From Lachnospiraceae bacterium (GTDB taxonomy: Bacteria > Bacillota > Clostridia > Lachnospirales > Lachnospiraceae): 64,000 nucleotides of DNA. The DNA is taken from NCBI GenBank assembly GCA_017634065.1, contig JAGBOC010000030.1:1-64000 (forward strand), in the 5' to 3' direction. Under the pieces are notes generated by a model that ran no database searches, was not told where the DNA came from, and saw only the letters and a program-made list of their open reading frames with translations. Shown piece by piece: positions 7,613 through 18,958 of this stretch. A program made the position numbers and the translations under genes. Position 1 is the stretch's first letter, and every line of letters begins with the position of its first letter.

Positions 7613-10600
7613 TTACATCATCTTCCCATCTGCTCCTACTACATAACCATCTGGTGTTGTAGCACTTATAAGCATTGAGCCATCAGCATTAAAGTAGTAC
7701 CAACTATTCTCTATCTGCTTCCAGCCTATAGCCATCTTTCCTTCATCTGCTGTCTTTGCATTTTCAAAGAAATATGTTTTGTTGTCTACTGTCTTTACCC
7801 ACCCTGTCACCATACTTCCTGTCGTGTCAAAGTAATATGTATTTTGAACTGCAACTGGTACTGCTATATTATTTACGAGTGTTGTGGTAACTTCATTTAT
7901 TGTAAAGAAACCATTTGTTGCTGGGACATTTTGACCATTTTGTACTACATTTAACTTAAACTTGTTACTTACTTGGTCAAATATCCACGCTACTGAACTT
8001 GCTTCAAATGTTGGTGTCATTGCTGGTTTTGCTAAAGCATTTTCAGTGGTTGTTGGAGCCTGTGTTAGTGGCTGACCATTTGGCAGTGTTGTTGGCAAGT
8101 TTCCAACTGCGATGCCACCACCGCCTCCACCACCACCGCCACCGCCTCCTCCACCACCTCCACCTCCTACTGGTCTACGATTTGGTCTTGGTGTTGGGGT
8201 TGGTGCTGGATTAGCTGTCCATACGGCTGTCAAAATTAAATCACTTGTTATATTTTCTAATGCCTGTCCATTTGTAAATATTCTTCCATCATTTGATGAC
8301 CACTTACTAAATGTGTATCCTGATCTTGTAAATGTATTTGCATTAAGTGTTGTCTCTTCTCCATCAAATACATACTGCGAACTCATAGAACCTATTCCGC
8401 CACCTGATAGGAAGTTTAAAGTATGGTATGTTCCAGTTCCTGGATTGAATGTCCACTTTGCATAGAGATTAAGATTTGTAGTTACTCCTGTGAGTGTTGT
8501 TACCTGTTCAGTAAAGTTACTATCTTTATACCATCCATTAAATATATAGTGATTTCTGCTTATATTTGCACTTGTTGGAAGTAAAGTATTTAAGTTAGGT
8601 GTTTCAAATGTCAATGATGTTAGTGCTGTATATCCATCTGCCCATGTGCCATTATTTACATTGTAAGTAATAGTATATGTGATTAGTTCCCACTTTGCAT
8701 AGATTGTTCTTGGTGCTGTTATCGCTGTATTAAAATTATATGCTGTGGTAAGTTCTGGATCTGCAAACCATCCTTTAAATGTATAACCATTTGATACTGG
8801 AGTAGATGGTTGTTGCACTTTATTGCCACTTACTATATATTGATTAGGTATCGCTTCTACCGCACTTGGATGAGTTGTGCCACTTGTTAAGTTAAATATC
8901 ACTTCATATGTAGTTGCATCTTCCCACTTTGCATAGAGGGTAAATGATTCTGTTACTAATGAATTAAAATTATATGGGTCTGTAAACTGTTCATCAAGAG
9001 TTAGTGCTGTAGCATCATATGTCTTATACCAACCTGCAAATCTCTTATTATTATATGTAGGGTCATTTGGTCTTCCTACTCTATGATTATTTCTTACTAA
9101 ATCAGTTTCATTAGTTCCGTATCCTAAATAGTTAAATGTTACTTCGTATGCTGTATCCCACTTTGCTCTTAATACTATGTCTTCTGCCGTGTTTGCATTT
9201 ATACTTGTGATGATTGTCTCATTTGTATCCCCTTCCTTAAACCACCCAAGGAAGAAGTTATTTCTCTTTACTACATTTGATTCACCTGGGAGTGCTACCA
9301 TTTCTGTATATCTTCTACTTGTAGGTGCTTCTGTATATCCACTCTTCCAGTGAGCATAAAAATCATCTGCATATGGGGTAATGTTAGTTCCATCATAATC
9401 TTTATATGTTATGCTGTATGTCTTCTCGTTCCACTTTGCATATACTACCTTCGCCTCTGCTACATTTGGTCCTACATTTGTGATAGGGGTTCCGCTATAC
9501 TCTGAATTCTCATACCAACCTTCAAAGTCATAACCAGTTCTTGTAATCTGTGTATTAGTTGGTAATTGAGTATTTTCTGTATAAGGTCTACTTGTTGGTT
9601 TACTATATCCACTTGCATAGCTTCCACCATTTTCAAAATATGTAATAGTATATGAGTTCTCATTCCACTTGAGCCAATACTCTTTCTCCGCATCAGTGTT
9701 TGCTACTACACTTGTAACTTTTGCTCCTGTCATCTCTGCATTAGCATACCAGCCATCAAATGTGTATCCAACCTTTGTTATATTTGCATTTGTTGGAAGA
9801 ACTTTTGCCTCGTGATAAAGCCTATTTGCTTCGTAATTATTTGTTGTTGTATTTAGTACGAAATCTGTGTATCCTGCATTAAATGTTCCACCATCTATGT
9901 GAAGTATTACTTTATGTGTGTTCTCTGTCCACTTGGCATAAAGTACTTTTGGCTCTGTAACAGTATAACTATGTCCTGCTTGACCAACACTTGTTCCTTC
10001 GCAATTAGAATTATCATACCAACTATTTGTTGTATCAAATGTCCACCCTGTCACATTAGCAAGAGTTGGTAATGTAGTCGTTCCCCACAAATCTACATCT
10101 ACTGCTGCTGGAGATGTGCCATGACCATTTGCATTATACGTTATCTTCGCTTGCCACTTCGCATAAATTGTTGTGGAATCTCCAGATGCTGAAACTATAT
10201 CAGTCGTGCCATCATACTCATCTGAATATGTGTGAGTTGTTGTATTGTAATTCTTATACCAGCCAACAAATGTATAATTAGTTTTTGTTGGCCTGTCTAA
10301 TGTTTTGTTAGTTCCATAAGTTTTTGGTATGCTGTTATGAACTATATTAGCATCACTTATGACTGTATCATAATTTATAGTATATGTGTTTGCCGTCCAC
10401 TTTGCATAAATGTTATATGTCAATGTTCCTTCTACATAGATATCATCATTTGTCTTGTCATATTCAGTTGCAAATGCATTTGTGGTAAACCAACCACCAA
10501 ATGTATACCCTGTCTTTGTTGGTATTGCTAAATCAGTTGTGATGGCTGTGTCATATGTTTTTGTAAATAACGTTGGGCTTACACTTGCTCCTTCCCCTAC

Positions 10601-13600
10601 ATTATAATTAATTGTGTAAGTCTTTGCTGTCCACTTTGCATAGAATGTTGTTGGACTATCAACATTTACAGGATCGTTATATCCTCCTGCTCTATTTGCG
10701 TCTGAAAAGTCTGTAGCACTTCTATACCATCCACCAAATGTATATCCTACCGCACTAGTATTTGGTAAAGTTATTGTTGTCGCACTTGTTATCTCCATTG
10801 ATGCAGGTTGAGATGCATTTATACTATTACCATTATATGTTACATTAAATACTATCGCTCTCTTCCACTTGGCATAGACTGGTATTGTCACACCATTTTC
10901 AGTAGTTAAATCATCATTTGCAACCTTTCCTGTCCACTGATTCACATATGTATTTTCTTTATACCAACCAAGGAACTCGTATCCTGATGGAATATTAGTT
11001 GGTTGTGGTAAGTCATCAGTTCTTGCTACTCTATAAGTCTTACTTACTGGTGTTGGTGCAGTTGCTCCAGAAGTTCCTACATCAAAACTTATACTATATG
11101 TGTTTGCTGTCCACTTGGCATAAATGTTATATGGAGTAGTTTGATTTTCTACATATATGTCATCTACTGACTTGTCATATTCTGTTGTTAATGCACTTGT
11201 AGTAAACCAACCACCAAATGTATAGCCTGTCTTTGTTGGCACTGCCAAATCAGTTGTGATGGCTGTGTCATATGTTTTTGTAAACCATAAAGGACTTACA
11301 CTTGCATCAGTTCCAACATTATAATTAATTGTGTAAGTCTTTGCTGTCCACTTGGCATAAATATAATATGGTGAAGTCTCTCCTTCTACATATATATCAT
11401 CTACTGACTTATCATATTCATTATTAAAGGTATTATTGTCTGTATACCATCCGTCAAACATATAACCTACTCTTGTTGGTGTTGTAAGTGCACCACTATA
11501 AGCCGTATCATATGTCTTGTCAAATGAAGTTGCACCTGTTATCGTTCCTTCATTTGCATCATAATTTATTGTATAAGTTTTTGCTGTCCACTTGGCATAA
11601 ATATTATATGTCAATGTTCCTTCTACATAGATATCATCATTTGTCTTGTCATATTCTGTTGCAAATACATTTGTGGTAAACCAGCCACCAAATGTATACC
11701 CTGTCTTTGTTGGTATTGCTAAATCAGTTGTGATGGCTGTGTCATATGTTTTTGTAAATGACGTTGGGCTTACACTCGCTCCAGTTCCTACATTATAATT
11801 AATTGTGTAAGTCTTTGCTGTCCATTTGGCATAAAGGACTCTTGGTTCACCAAATACAACACTCTGTCCACCATATCCGATAAAGTTTGCTGTCTGCCAA
11901 TTTGCACTATCATACCAACCACCAAATGCATAACCAACTTCACTTATACTTGCTAAAGTTACATTTTGTGTTCCATTTATTTCAATAGACTCTGGTGCAG
12001 TTCCATGACCGTTTGCATTAAATGAAATTGTTGACTTCCATTTTGCGTATACTATAGTATCAGCATCAGTATTTGCAGCAATAGTTGTAACTTGTGTTCC
12101 CCAGTTGTTATCATTGCCATCCTCAGTCCACCAACCTGCAAACTCATATTCAGCAGTTCCTGATACTTTTTGAATATCATCACTCGTAGGAAGAGTTAAA
12201 CTCTCAGTATAAGACCTTGTCGCTTTATTATATGCATTTGCTTTCCAATTACCGCCATTCATATTATATGTAACATTATAAATATTTTCTCTCCAGTTAC
12301 CATACAGATGATAACTTTCATGTGATGCATCTGGTGTTATACTCGTCATATTTTCTTTAGTTTCATGGCAATACCATGAATCCAAATTATATCCAGTTTT
12401 AGTAAAACCATTAAGCATCTCTGAAATTGAAGCTACAGTAACAGGGAGATCAAACCTTAGATTATATGGTACAGTATATGCAGCTATAGAAACACCATAA
12501 GTGCTATTTTCAAAGAAAGAAACTCTATATCTTATCGTACGCCAAATGACTTCAAGTCTTGTATCTTCATCTATGGTTGAATTAAAATCAAATGCATCGC
12601 TATAATTAGGAACTTTCGCCCATCTAATAAACTCATGTCCTCTTTTTGTTGGTGCAGTTGGTTCGGCCACCTTGCTACCACGAGGTATAGATATAGTTGC
12701 TACAGGTCTTATACCATCATCATAATCAAATCCAACTTCTACCATATCACCAGTATCATCTGACACTATTATAGGTATAGTGCAACTTTTACCTCTAAAT
12801 GTAACTGTTACTGTGTCTCCTGCACTTAATTCTGTATCAAGACTTGGAGTAAATGTAAACTCATCTCTATATCTTTCATCATAAACAAACTCTCTGTTGC
12901 CATAAGTTGTGTTGTATCTTCCATTTTTATTTATATTTTTTGCAAGAATAGATAATCCACTTGGATCAAATCTCTCACCTGATAAATAGTTAAGTTTGGT
13001 TGGTTTATTTTTTAGTTCTATCTCATTGAGTAATCCAGAGAAACGAGGATAGAAATACACTCCTTCATTTTGTCTACTTATGTCTATAACTACATAGTTA
13101 TTTCTATAATAAAAACTCCATAATTCGTCACTACGTATCATTGTTGAGACACCATTGTACTCTTCTTCTCCTTTTATAATCCCCTCTGGTATAACTACAT
13201 CCGTTATAGTATCATATCCAGGCATACTATAATTTTCACCCATACCATATCCATAAGTGAAAATAGAATGTTCCCAATCAAAGTTTGGTGGATTATAGCC
13301 ATCATCAGATCCATCTAAAGAATATAGAATTGCTGGTACCTTATTGTGTTTCAAATTATATTCATAAGTTTCGCTCATGTCCCAGTTGTCATGTCCTCTA
13401 ATAGTTATTGGTATAGCATTACCATTTTTAATTATACCTATCGGTTGAGTGAAGTCTGGTACATTATTTACAGTAATTGGATATCCATCAGTTGAGTTCA
13501 TATAAGCAGTTTCGTTAAACTCTATATTCTCATCTTTATATGATACTCTTATATAGTTATAGTCTTGTACTGTGTTTGAAACATTCATTGGATTATTTTT

Positions 13601-16600
13601 AATAGTAAAATCATTTTGACTATCGCTATCATAAGTTACATTTTCAACAACCCCATTTTCATATGTAACTCGTATCACAAGACCTGTCAAATCTATAGTA
13701 TCCCCATAATTATATACAGCTCTTGATGGAGTAGATATTAAAGTTATATTTGATATAGTTGCTACGGCATCATATCTCCACTTCGCATAAAGTGTAGTTG
13801 GTCCTGTGACTACATCATTTTCAAAGTCCCATAAGTTTTCAAATGTGTCTTCCGTGTACCAGCCGATGAATCTGTAGTCGTCTGCTACTGGGGTAGTAGG
13901 TGCTCCAATTGTTGAACCACTTGCTACACTTACTGAAGCAACTTGAGTTCCGTGGCCCATCATATCATATCTAACTTCATGATATGCTCTTATACTTATT
14001 GCTTGATAATAATGTTTTCCACCATATATAACTTTAATTCTTGTATCATTTTCATTTAGTGGAGTATCTAATGATGGCACAAATGAAAAACTATTCTTTG
14101 TTGTATCATTATACTCTACATAGTCTAAATTATTATCGCTATATGTTAATTTTATTTTAAGTCCTGTAGGATCAAATGTTTCTCCTTCATCATAATTTAA
14201 TTTAGTTGGTGGTATCTCTGCTTGAATGTTACTTAGTACCGGTCCAGTAGGAGTATTTCCACCATCCCATACAGCACATAAAACTACATATCCAATATCC
14301 GGTATCGTTGAGAAATCATACTCTCCACCTTCATAACCATTATCCCATCTAGTAAATGTATGACCATCCCATGTTGGTGCTGCTGGCTCGGCAAATGGCA
14401 CATTATCTGGCACTTTAAAAGTATCAATTTGACTTCCACCCATAGTAACACATACTACATATGTCCAGTCATATCCTTCTACATCTTCATAAAGCCTTAA
14501 ATTTGTTGTCACAGGCATATCAAAATCATATGGAATAGTATGTTCCCTATTTGTATAAGTACCTAATAATTGATAATTACCAGTCCACACTGAATTTCTA
14601 GGGCTAATCTTTGCACCTTCATTTACTATTTTTGATATAGCATAGTCTGAATAATATATTTCACATCTGCCTTCTGTATATCTTGTAAACTCTCCATAAA
14701 TATCAAGGCTTGACTTAAATGCACCAGTTCCAGTATTAGTACTTAATATTTGTCCACTATCAGTATGTTTCCACTCACCAGGCACATTTGCACTACTGAT
14801 TCTTGTTCTTAAATTATTATTGAATGTAATTTTTTGCAATCCAACACAACCATTTAACGTTGAAGTTAAACCATATAAATTATTTGTTATACAAGTCAAA
14901 TCAATTTCTCTTAATTTTATGCATCTATAAAACATAGACTGCATACTCGTTAAATGTGCAAATATAACACCTTCAAAATCTACTGTCTCTAGTCTCTCAC
15001 ATCTATAAAACATATTGTTTATTTTCTTTAAGTTTTCAGTATTCCAATTTTGGAATGAAAAACTTTGTAATTTCACACAATATGAAAACATATTGGAAGT
15101 ATCTTTTAAACTACTTGTATCGAAACCACTTAAATCAATACTTTCAAGTTCATCGCAATGATTAAACATATATTTCATATACTGAATACTACTTGTATCT
15201 ATATTGCCAAAAACAATCTGTGCCAAAGCTCTACAATTCTGAAATGCATAATTAAAATCCATTAATTTATGTATATCAAGGTTAGAAATATCTACATACT
15301 GTAGTCCTCTATAGCTTCTAAACCACCAAAACCTTGAAGGCGCAATGTTATCATCAATATATGCTCTTACAATATTATTTTTCTCCCAAGGCAAGTTTGT
15401 CCTACTATTGAGTGTAAATTCATCTATCACTTGTCCAGAAGTATAGTTCCCAGATGTAGGTTCTGATTTTGACAAATGTAACTCATTTCCATTTTCAATA
15501 TACCAATAAATCATATACTTGTCAGAAGTTACAATTTCATATGTACCACTTGTTCCAGTTGGTATAGTTATAACTCCATCTTCAGCATTATAAGGATATT
15601 CACTATTTGTTACTGTGTTTTTCCATGAACCATAAAATAATACTCTGCTCAAAATATTAGACACTGATTCATTAATACTTATTTGGACTAAATTATCCGT
15701 GTTATAAAACATCCTATCTAAATTATTTGTATTGATAGTAAATGACGAAATATTAAGTGTCTCAAGTTTTCTCATATAAGAAAACATCTCATCAAACTGT
15801 GTGCCGCTTGCTGTATTAAATGCTGATAAATCAAGTGAAGTTAATTTGTCACATTGATCAAACATGTATCTAAAATCAGTTACATTTGAAGTATCAAAAT
15901 TACTTAAATTTAAAGATGTTATTGATGTACAGGCATTAAACATAGAATGCATGTCAGTTACACTGCTTGTATCAAAATTAGATACATTTATTTCTCTCAA
16001 TGAATAACATGTCATAAACATCTCAGCCATATCAGTTACTTGTGATGTGTTAAATGAAGATATGTCAACTGATTCCAATTTATAACATTCGGCAAATAAC
16101 ATATACATGCTTGTTACATTTGATGTGTCAAACGAACTTAAGTCTAGATTTACTAAAGAATGGCAGTATGTAAACATATATTCCATATGTATAAGTGAAG
16201 GAGTCCTAAAATTTTCAAAGTTAATCTCTTTAAGCGAATAACAATCATAAAACATATCTCTACAATCTGTTAATAGTAAGTTATTAAGTCCACTTAAATT
16301 CGCTGTCTGCAAACTATAACATTCTTTAAACATATAACTCATGTTAGTTACTTTTGATGTATTAAGATTTGATAAATCAATACTTATAAGCGAATTACAT
16401 CCATAAAACATATAACTCATGTTTTCCACATTTTCTGTGTTCCAACTATGTATATCAATAGTCTCTATTTTTTCCAAGTTAGAAAATAAATAAGACATAT
16501 CAGTAACATTTGAAACATCCCAGTTAGATATATTTAAAGATGTAAGGCTTGTACAGTTGTCAAATAAACTTTCCAAAGTTGATACATTACTTATATTAAA

Positions 16601-18214
16601 GTTACTTAGATTTAAAGTTGTAAGATTAATGCAATTTCCAAATATATTATTTAACTCAGTCAAATGGTCCGTATTGAAGCTACTTAAATCTAAAGAAGTA
16701 ATTGCCTTACAGCCATAAAACATATAAGACATATTTTCTACATTCTGCGTATTAAAATTAGACAGATTAATACTTGCAAGGTTCGTACATCCGCTAAACA
16801 TGCTACTCATATCTGTTGCATTTAAAGTATTAAAATTAGATATATCTAAGTTTGTGAGACTTGCACATCCTTGGAACAAACTCGCAAATGAGTCCGCATT
16901 TTGAGTATTGAAAGAAGAAACATCTAATGATACTAGTTTTGAACATCCAGAAAACATTCCATAAAATCCATATGATTCTTCATCCGTGTTTATACTTGTT
17001 GTAATAAAACTAGATAAATCTAACAATGTGATAGATGAACAATTTGCAAACATCATATTCATTGTCTTAACATTGTTTGTATTAAAACTGCTCACATTTA
17101 AAGATTCTAAGGAACTACACTTATAAAACATATTGCTCATATCACTAACTTCAGAAGTGTTTAAATATTCTATATGGGAAATTGTAGCAAGATTTGTAAA
17201 GCCATTAAACCATTGCCTACAAGTTTTAGCATTTACTTGATTGTCAAATTCTGCATTTGTGATTGATTGTTGCACAGTGGCAGAACTAGGTCTTGGAGAA
17301 CTAGTGTTACTACTTACTGAGCCTTTATTTGTATATGTAGAAAAATCAGCTGGTTCAGTACTACTATAATGTATTGTAGTTCCATCTACATACCAATAAC
17401 ACCATGTTGAAGCGCCTAATAACTTATTATCGGCTAAACTATCTGTTGCCACAATTACTTTAAGCAAATCAATGGCATTTATTTCAGACATACTTGCTTC
17501 TTCATATCCTAAATCATTTTCAGGTATACTATTAATTTCAGAATCACTAGCCACTGTATCTTCTGCATCTATTATTTCATCGTCATTAGTCATATCATCA
17601 TTATTAGTTGCCACATCAATACTATAAGTGGTATCAATCACTTCATCATTATTTGACTCGCTCATAGATTCGTTTTCAATAATCGTTGTGGATTCGCTTT
17701 CGTTGATTATTGTTGATTCACTTTCATTTTCAGATTCATTTGTAGATTCATAGCTTTCTTCATTTGCAGATTCCGGTTTATCATTGAAATTATCACCAAC
17801 TAATTCATCATCCTCTGGCTCTTCTACATAGCCATTTTCACTATCATTTTCAGGTTCAACTATACTTCCATCTGACATATCACTTGGATTATTATCAACA
17901 TCAGTTTTAACCGCAGTCATTGAAGACTCATTTAAAAAAGTGCTATCGTCAGTAACTTCTTCATTTCTTTCGCTATGCAAATTATCGTTTTCATCATTTG
18001 AACTATCAGAAGTCTGTGAGTATTCCACACTTTCTTTACTCACACTAATAATCTCTGTAGCCTTTTCCTCTCCCAAATCATTTTTTAATTGTTCAACTAT
18101 TTTGTTTTGGCTACCGACACTTTCGATGTCATTTGCAAAAACTGCCACATGTGGTATAGTCATATTTACCATCATACTCACAATTAGAATTGTTGATACT
18201 AATTTCTTATTCAT
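7613..18214 (-). CDS. Giant surface protein: BspA LRRs, Ig-like, InlB B-repeats, wall-binding repeats
   Basis: This 3533-residue secreted protein starts with a signal peptide (residues 1-28, ending VAVFAND). An acidic Ser/Asn/Glu region follows to about 265. Two BspA/DUF285 leucine-rich blocks come next, each led by a WYxxG(T/N) module: about 270-895 and 905-1170, with unit pattern NVTDMSYMFxxC-x-LxxLDLSSFNT. Bacterial Ig-like domains of the PPTKLNY-EG type lie near 1340, 1505 and 1740. A long run of InlB B-repeats (about 1895-3265, pattern GYTFxGWxxT...IYAKWT) is followed by a Pro-rich segment, 18 glycines, and C-terminal choline/wall-binding-type repeats (about 3435-3533, GWKQIENSWYYFNADGSM). 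No LPxTG is present, so attachment is probably through the C-terminal repeats. BspA-type proteins commonly bind host or bacterial surfaces. The ribosome site AGGGGGC precedes ATG 18214. Confidence 0.93.
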   Translation of the reverse strand: MNKKLVSTILIVSMMVNMTIPHVAVFANDIESVGSQNKIVEQLKNDLGEEKATEIISVSKESVEYSQTSDSSNDENDNLHSERNEEVTDDSTFLNESSMTAVKTDVDNNPSDMSDGSIVEPENDSENGYVEEPEDDELVGDNFNDKPESANEESYESTNESENESESTIINESESTTIIENESMSESNNDEVIDTTYSIDVATNNDDMTNDDEIIDAEDTVASDSEINSIPENDLGYEEASMSEINAIDLLKVIVATDSLADNKLLGASTWCYWYVDGTTIHYSSTEPADFSTYTNKGSVSSNTSSPRPSSATVQQSITNAEFDNQVNAKTCRQWFNGFTNLATISHIEYLNTSEVSDMSNMFYKCSSLESLNVSSFNTNNVKTMNMMFANCSSITLLDLSSFITTSINTDEESYGFYGMFSGCSKLVSLDVSSFNTQNADSFASLFQGCASLTNLDISNFNTLNATDMSSMFSGCTNLASINLSNFNTQNVENMSYMFYGCKAITSLDLSSFNTDHLTELNNIFGNCINLTTLNLSNFNISNVSTLESLFDNCTSLTSLNISNWDVSNVTDMSYLFSNLEKIETIDIHSWNTENVENMSYMFYGCNSLISIDLSNLNTSKVTNMSYMFKECYSLQTANLSGLNNLLLTDCRDMFYDCYSLKEINFENFRTPSLIHMEYMFTYCHSLVNLDLSSFDTSNVTSMYMLFAECYKLESVDISSFNTSQVTDMAEMFMTCYSLREINVSNFDTSSVTDMHSMFNACTSITSLNLSNFDTSNVTDFRYMFDQCDKLTSLDLSAFNTASGTQFDEMFSYMRKLETLNISSFTINTNNLDRMFYNTDNLVQISINESVSNILSRVLFYGSWKNTVTNSEYPYNAEDGVITIPTGTSGTYEIVTSDKYMIYWYIENGNELHLSKSEPTSGNYTSGQVIDEFTLNSRTNLPWEKNNIVRAYIDDNIAPSRFWWFRSYRGLQYVDISNLDIHKLMDFNYAFQNCRALAQIVFGNIDTSSIQYMKYMFNHCDELESIDLSGFDTSSLKDTSNMFSYCVKLQSFSFQNWNTENLKKINNMFYRCERLETVDFEGVIFAHLTSMQSMFYRCIKLREIDLTCITNNLYGLTSTLNGCVGLQKITFNNNLRTRISSANVPGEWKHTDSGQILSTNTGTGAFKSSLDIYGEFTRYTEGRCEIYYSDYAISKIVNEGAKISPRNSVWTGNYQLLGTYTNREHTIPYDFDMPVTTNLRLYEDVEGYDWTYVVCVTMGGSQIDTFKVPDNVPFAEPAAPTWDGHTFTRWDNGYEGGEYDFSTIPDIGYVVLCAVWDGGNTPTGPVLSNIQAEIPPTKLNYDEGETFDPTGLKIKLTYSDNNLDYVEYNDTTKNSFSFVPSLDTPLNENDTRIKVIYGGKHYYQAISIRAYHEVRYDMMGHGTQVASVSVASGSTIGAPTTPVADDYRFIGWYTEDTFENLWDFENDVVTGPTTLYAKWRYDAVATISNITLISTPSRAVYNYGDTIDLTGLVIRVTYENGVVENVTYDSDSQNDFTIKNNPMNVSNTVQDYNYIRVSYKDENIEFNETAYMNSTDGYPITVNNVPDFTQPIGIIKNGNAIPITIRGHDNWDMSETYEYNLKHNKVPAILYSLDGSDDGYNPPNFDWEHSIFTYGYGMGENYSMPGYDTITDVVIPEGIIKGEEEYNGVSTMIRSDELWSFYYRNNYVVIDISRQNEGVYFYPRFSGLLNEIELKNKPTKLNYLSGERFDPSGLSILAKNINKNGRYNTTYGNREFVYDERYRDEFTFTPSLDTELSAGDTVTVTFRGKSCTIPIIVSDDTGDMVEVGFDYDDGIRPVATISIPRGSKVAEPTAPTKRGHEFIRWAKVPNYSDAFDFNSTIDEDTRLEVIWRTIRYRVSFFENSTYGVSIAAYTVPYNLRFDLPVTVASISEMLNGFTKTGYNLDSWYCHETKENMTSITPDASHESYHLYGNWRENIYNVTYNMNGGNWKANAYNKATRSYTESLTLPTSDDIQKVSGTAEYEFAGWWTEDGNDNNWGTQVTTIAANTDADTIVYAKWKSTISFNANGHGTAPESIEINGTQNVTLASISEVGYAFGGWYDSANWQTANFIGYGGQSVVFGEPRVLYAKWTAKTYTINYNVGTGASVSPTSFTKTYDTAITTDLAIPTKTGYTFGGWFTTNVFATEYDKTNDDIYVEGTLTYNIYAKWTAKTYTINYDANEGTITGATSFDKTYDTAYSGALTTPTRVGYMFDGWYTDNNTFNNEYDKSVDDIYVEGETSPYYIYAKWTAKTYTINYNVGTDASVSPLWFTKTYDTAITTDLAVPTKTGYTFGGWFTTSALTTEYDKSVDDIYVENQTTPYNIYAKWTANTYSISFDVGTSGATAPTPVSKTYRVARTDDLPQPTNIPSGYEFLGWYKENTYVNQWTGKVANDDLTTENGVTIPVYAKWKRAIVFNVTYNGNSINASQPASMEITSATTITLPNTSAVGYTFGGWYRSATDFSDANRAGGYNDPVNVDSPTTFYAKWTAKTYTINYNVGEGASVSPTLFTKTYDTAITTDLAIPTKTGYTFGGWFTTNAFATEYDKTNDDIYVEGTLTYNIYAKWTANTYTINYDTVISDANIVHNSIPKTYGTNKTLDRPTKTNYTFVGWYKNYNTTTHTYSDEYDGTTDIVSASGDSTTIYAKWQAKITYNANGHGTSPAAVDVDLWGTTTLPTLANVTGWTFDTTNSWYDNSNCEGTSVGQAGHSYTVTEPKVLYAKWTENTHKVILHIDGGTFNAGYTDFVLNTTTNNYEANRLYHEAKVLPTNANITKVGYTFDGWYANAEMTGAKVTSVVANTDAEKEYWLKWNENSYTITYFENGGSYASGYSKPTSRPYTENTQLPTNTQITRTGYDFEGWYENSEYSGTPITNVGPNVAEAKVVYAKWNEKTYSITYKDYDGTNITPYADDFYAHWKSGYTEAPTSRRYTEMVALPGESNVVKRNNFFLGWFKEGDTNETIITSINANTAEDIVLRAKWDTAYEVTFNYLGYGTNETDLVRNNHRVGRPNDPTYNNKRFAGWYKTYDATALTLDEQFTDPYNFNSLVTESFTLYAKWEDATTYEVIFNLTSGTTHPSAVEAIPNQYIVSGNKVQQPSTPVSNGYTFKGWFADPELTTAYNFNTAITAPRTIYAKWELITYTITYNVNNGTWADGYTALTSLTFETPNLNTLLPTSANISRNHYIFNGWYKDSNFTEQVTTLTGVTTNLNLYAKWTFNPGTGTYHTLNFLSGGGIGSMSSQYVFDGEETTLNANTFTRSGYTFSKWSSNDGRIFTNGQALENITSDLILTAVWTANPAPTPTPRPNRRPVGGGGGGGGGGGGGGGGGGIAVGNLPTTLPNGQPLTQAPTTTENALAKPAMTPTFEASSVAWIFDQVSNKFKLNVVQNGQNVPATNGFFTINEVTTTLVNNIAVPVAVQNTYYFDTTGSMVTGWVKTVDNKTYFFENAKTADEGKMAIGWKQIENSWYYFNADGSMLISATTPDGYVVGADGKMM
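8114..8167 (-). repeat. Run of 18 glycine codons
   Basis: Eighteen consecutive glycine codons (GGA, GGT and GGC mixed) form a G/C-rich stretch inside very AT-rich DNA. It separates the InlB-repeat stalk from the wall-binding repeats and probably works as a flexible hinge. Mixed codons mean it is not a simple slipping microsatellite. Confidence 0.9.
10409..11830 (-). repeat. Near-identical InlB-repeat modules in DNA
   Basis: Segments at about 10409-10640 and 11597-11825 are nearly identical at the DNA level over more than 200 bp, and about 11120-11350 is close to both. The bases, not just the protein, are conserved, which suggests recent duplication or ongoing recombination. The number of stalk repeats could therefore vary between strains. 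Confidence 0.8.
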
Positions 18215-18237
18215 AGTTGCCCCCTACTCCAAACCAT

Positions 18238-18891
18238 TTAAACCCTTGCTCTTACAAGCGATGCATTTTTTAATTGCACATATTTATTCTCACCTTCATA
18301 GTAAATATCAAAAACTCCAGTGACAATTATATTGTCACCTTCATTTGGATAATCCTCTGGATACTTATGATTACCAGCCCACAAAAACTCCATACCTTGC
18401 TGACAACATGCTGTAGCATCTTGGATTATACAAGTATAATAATTTCTCTCTGGATATTTATATACAGCAAGTTTTCCATCCATTCTTATTACTTTCCCAA
18501 CATAACTCTCTGGACTATTCATCATATTATAAACTTCTGAATAAACCATCGTGCTACTAAGTCTTGTCAAATCTATATCAATGTCTGATGCATTTATAAC
18601 CGCACCACTATTTGATCTCTTTAAATTAGAACTTGCTGTTATCTGGCTTGAACCACCTGATATCGCAGGTGCTGTGTTATTTACGCTCTTACTATTTTGA
18701 TCGTTAGGATTTGTTACAGTCCCACCATGATTTTTATCATCTACATTTTGTGTGTCAGAAGTTTTTTCTTTTAGCACTTGATCCACAGTCTTTGATGTTG
18801 TGTTTGAAGTTTTTGTGGCTACTTTCTTACTACCACAAGATGTTGTGATAGCTATGAGTATTATTAAAAATATTGTTGCAATTCTTTTCAT
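18238..18891 (-). CDS. Small lipoprotein with OB-like C-terminal domain
   Basis: This 217-residue protein has a lipoprotein signal (MKRIATIFLIILIAITTSC, lipobox ITTSC). A Thr/Ser/Asn-rich linker runs to about residue 105, then a compact domain (about 110-217) reads like an extracellular OB-fold or nucleic-acid/ligand-binding-like module, with DATACCQQGMEF and a closing VTGVFDIYYEGENKYVQL. Such domains recur in clostridial lipoproteins of unknown function. It ends 23 bp before the giant surface protein gene on the same strand, so they are probably co-transcribed. A GGAGAG site lies about 40 nt before the ATG with a 17-nt palindrome (8-bp arms CAATTATT and AATAATTG) between. Confidence 0.7.
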   Translation of the reverse strand: MKRIATIFLIILIAITTSCGSKKVATKTSNTTSKTVDQVLKEKTSDTQNVDDKNHGGTVTNPNDQNSKSVNNTAPAISGGSSQITASSNLKRSNSGAVINASDIDIDLTRLSSTMVYSEVYNMMNSPESYVGKVIRMDGKLAVYKYPERNYYTCIIQDATACCQQGMEFLWAGNHKYPEDYPNEGDNIIVTGVFDIYYEGENKYVQLKNASLVRARV

Positions 18892-18958
18892 TCTGTTTAC
18901 TTCGATACAATTATTAAATAATTGACCTTCTCTCCTTTCAAAACTTTAGAAAATACTT

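Noticed and set aside
8112-8465. Plus-strand open frame with a proline run opposite the polyglycine codons
   Set aside because: It is the mirror of the glycine run in the surface protein gene, without its own ribosome site.
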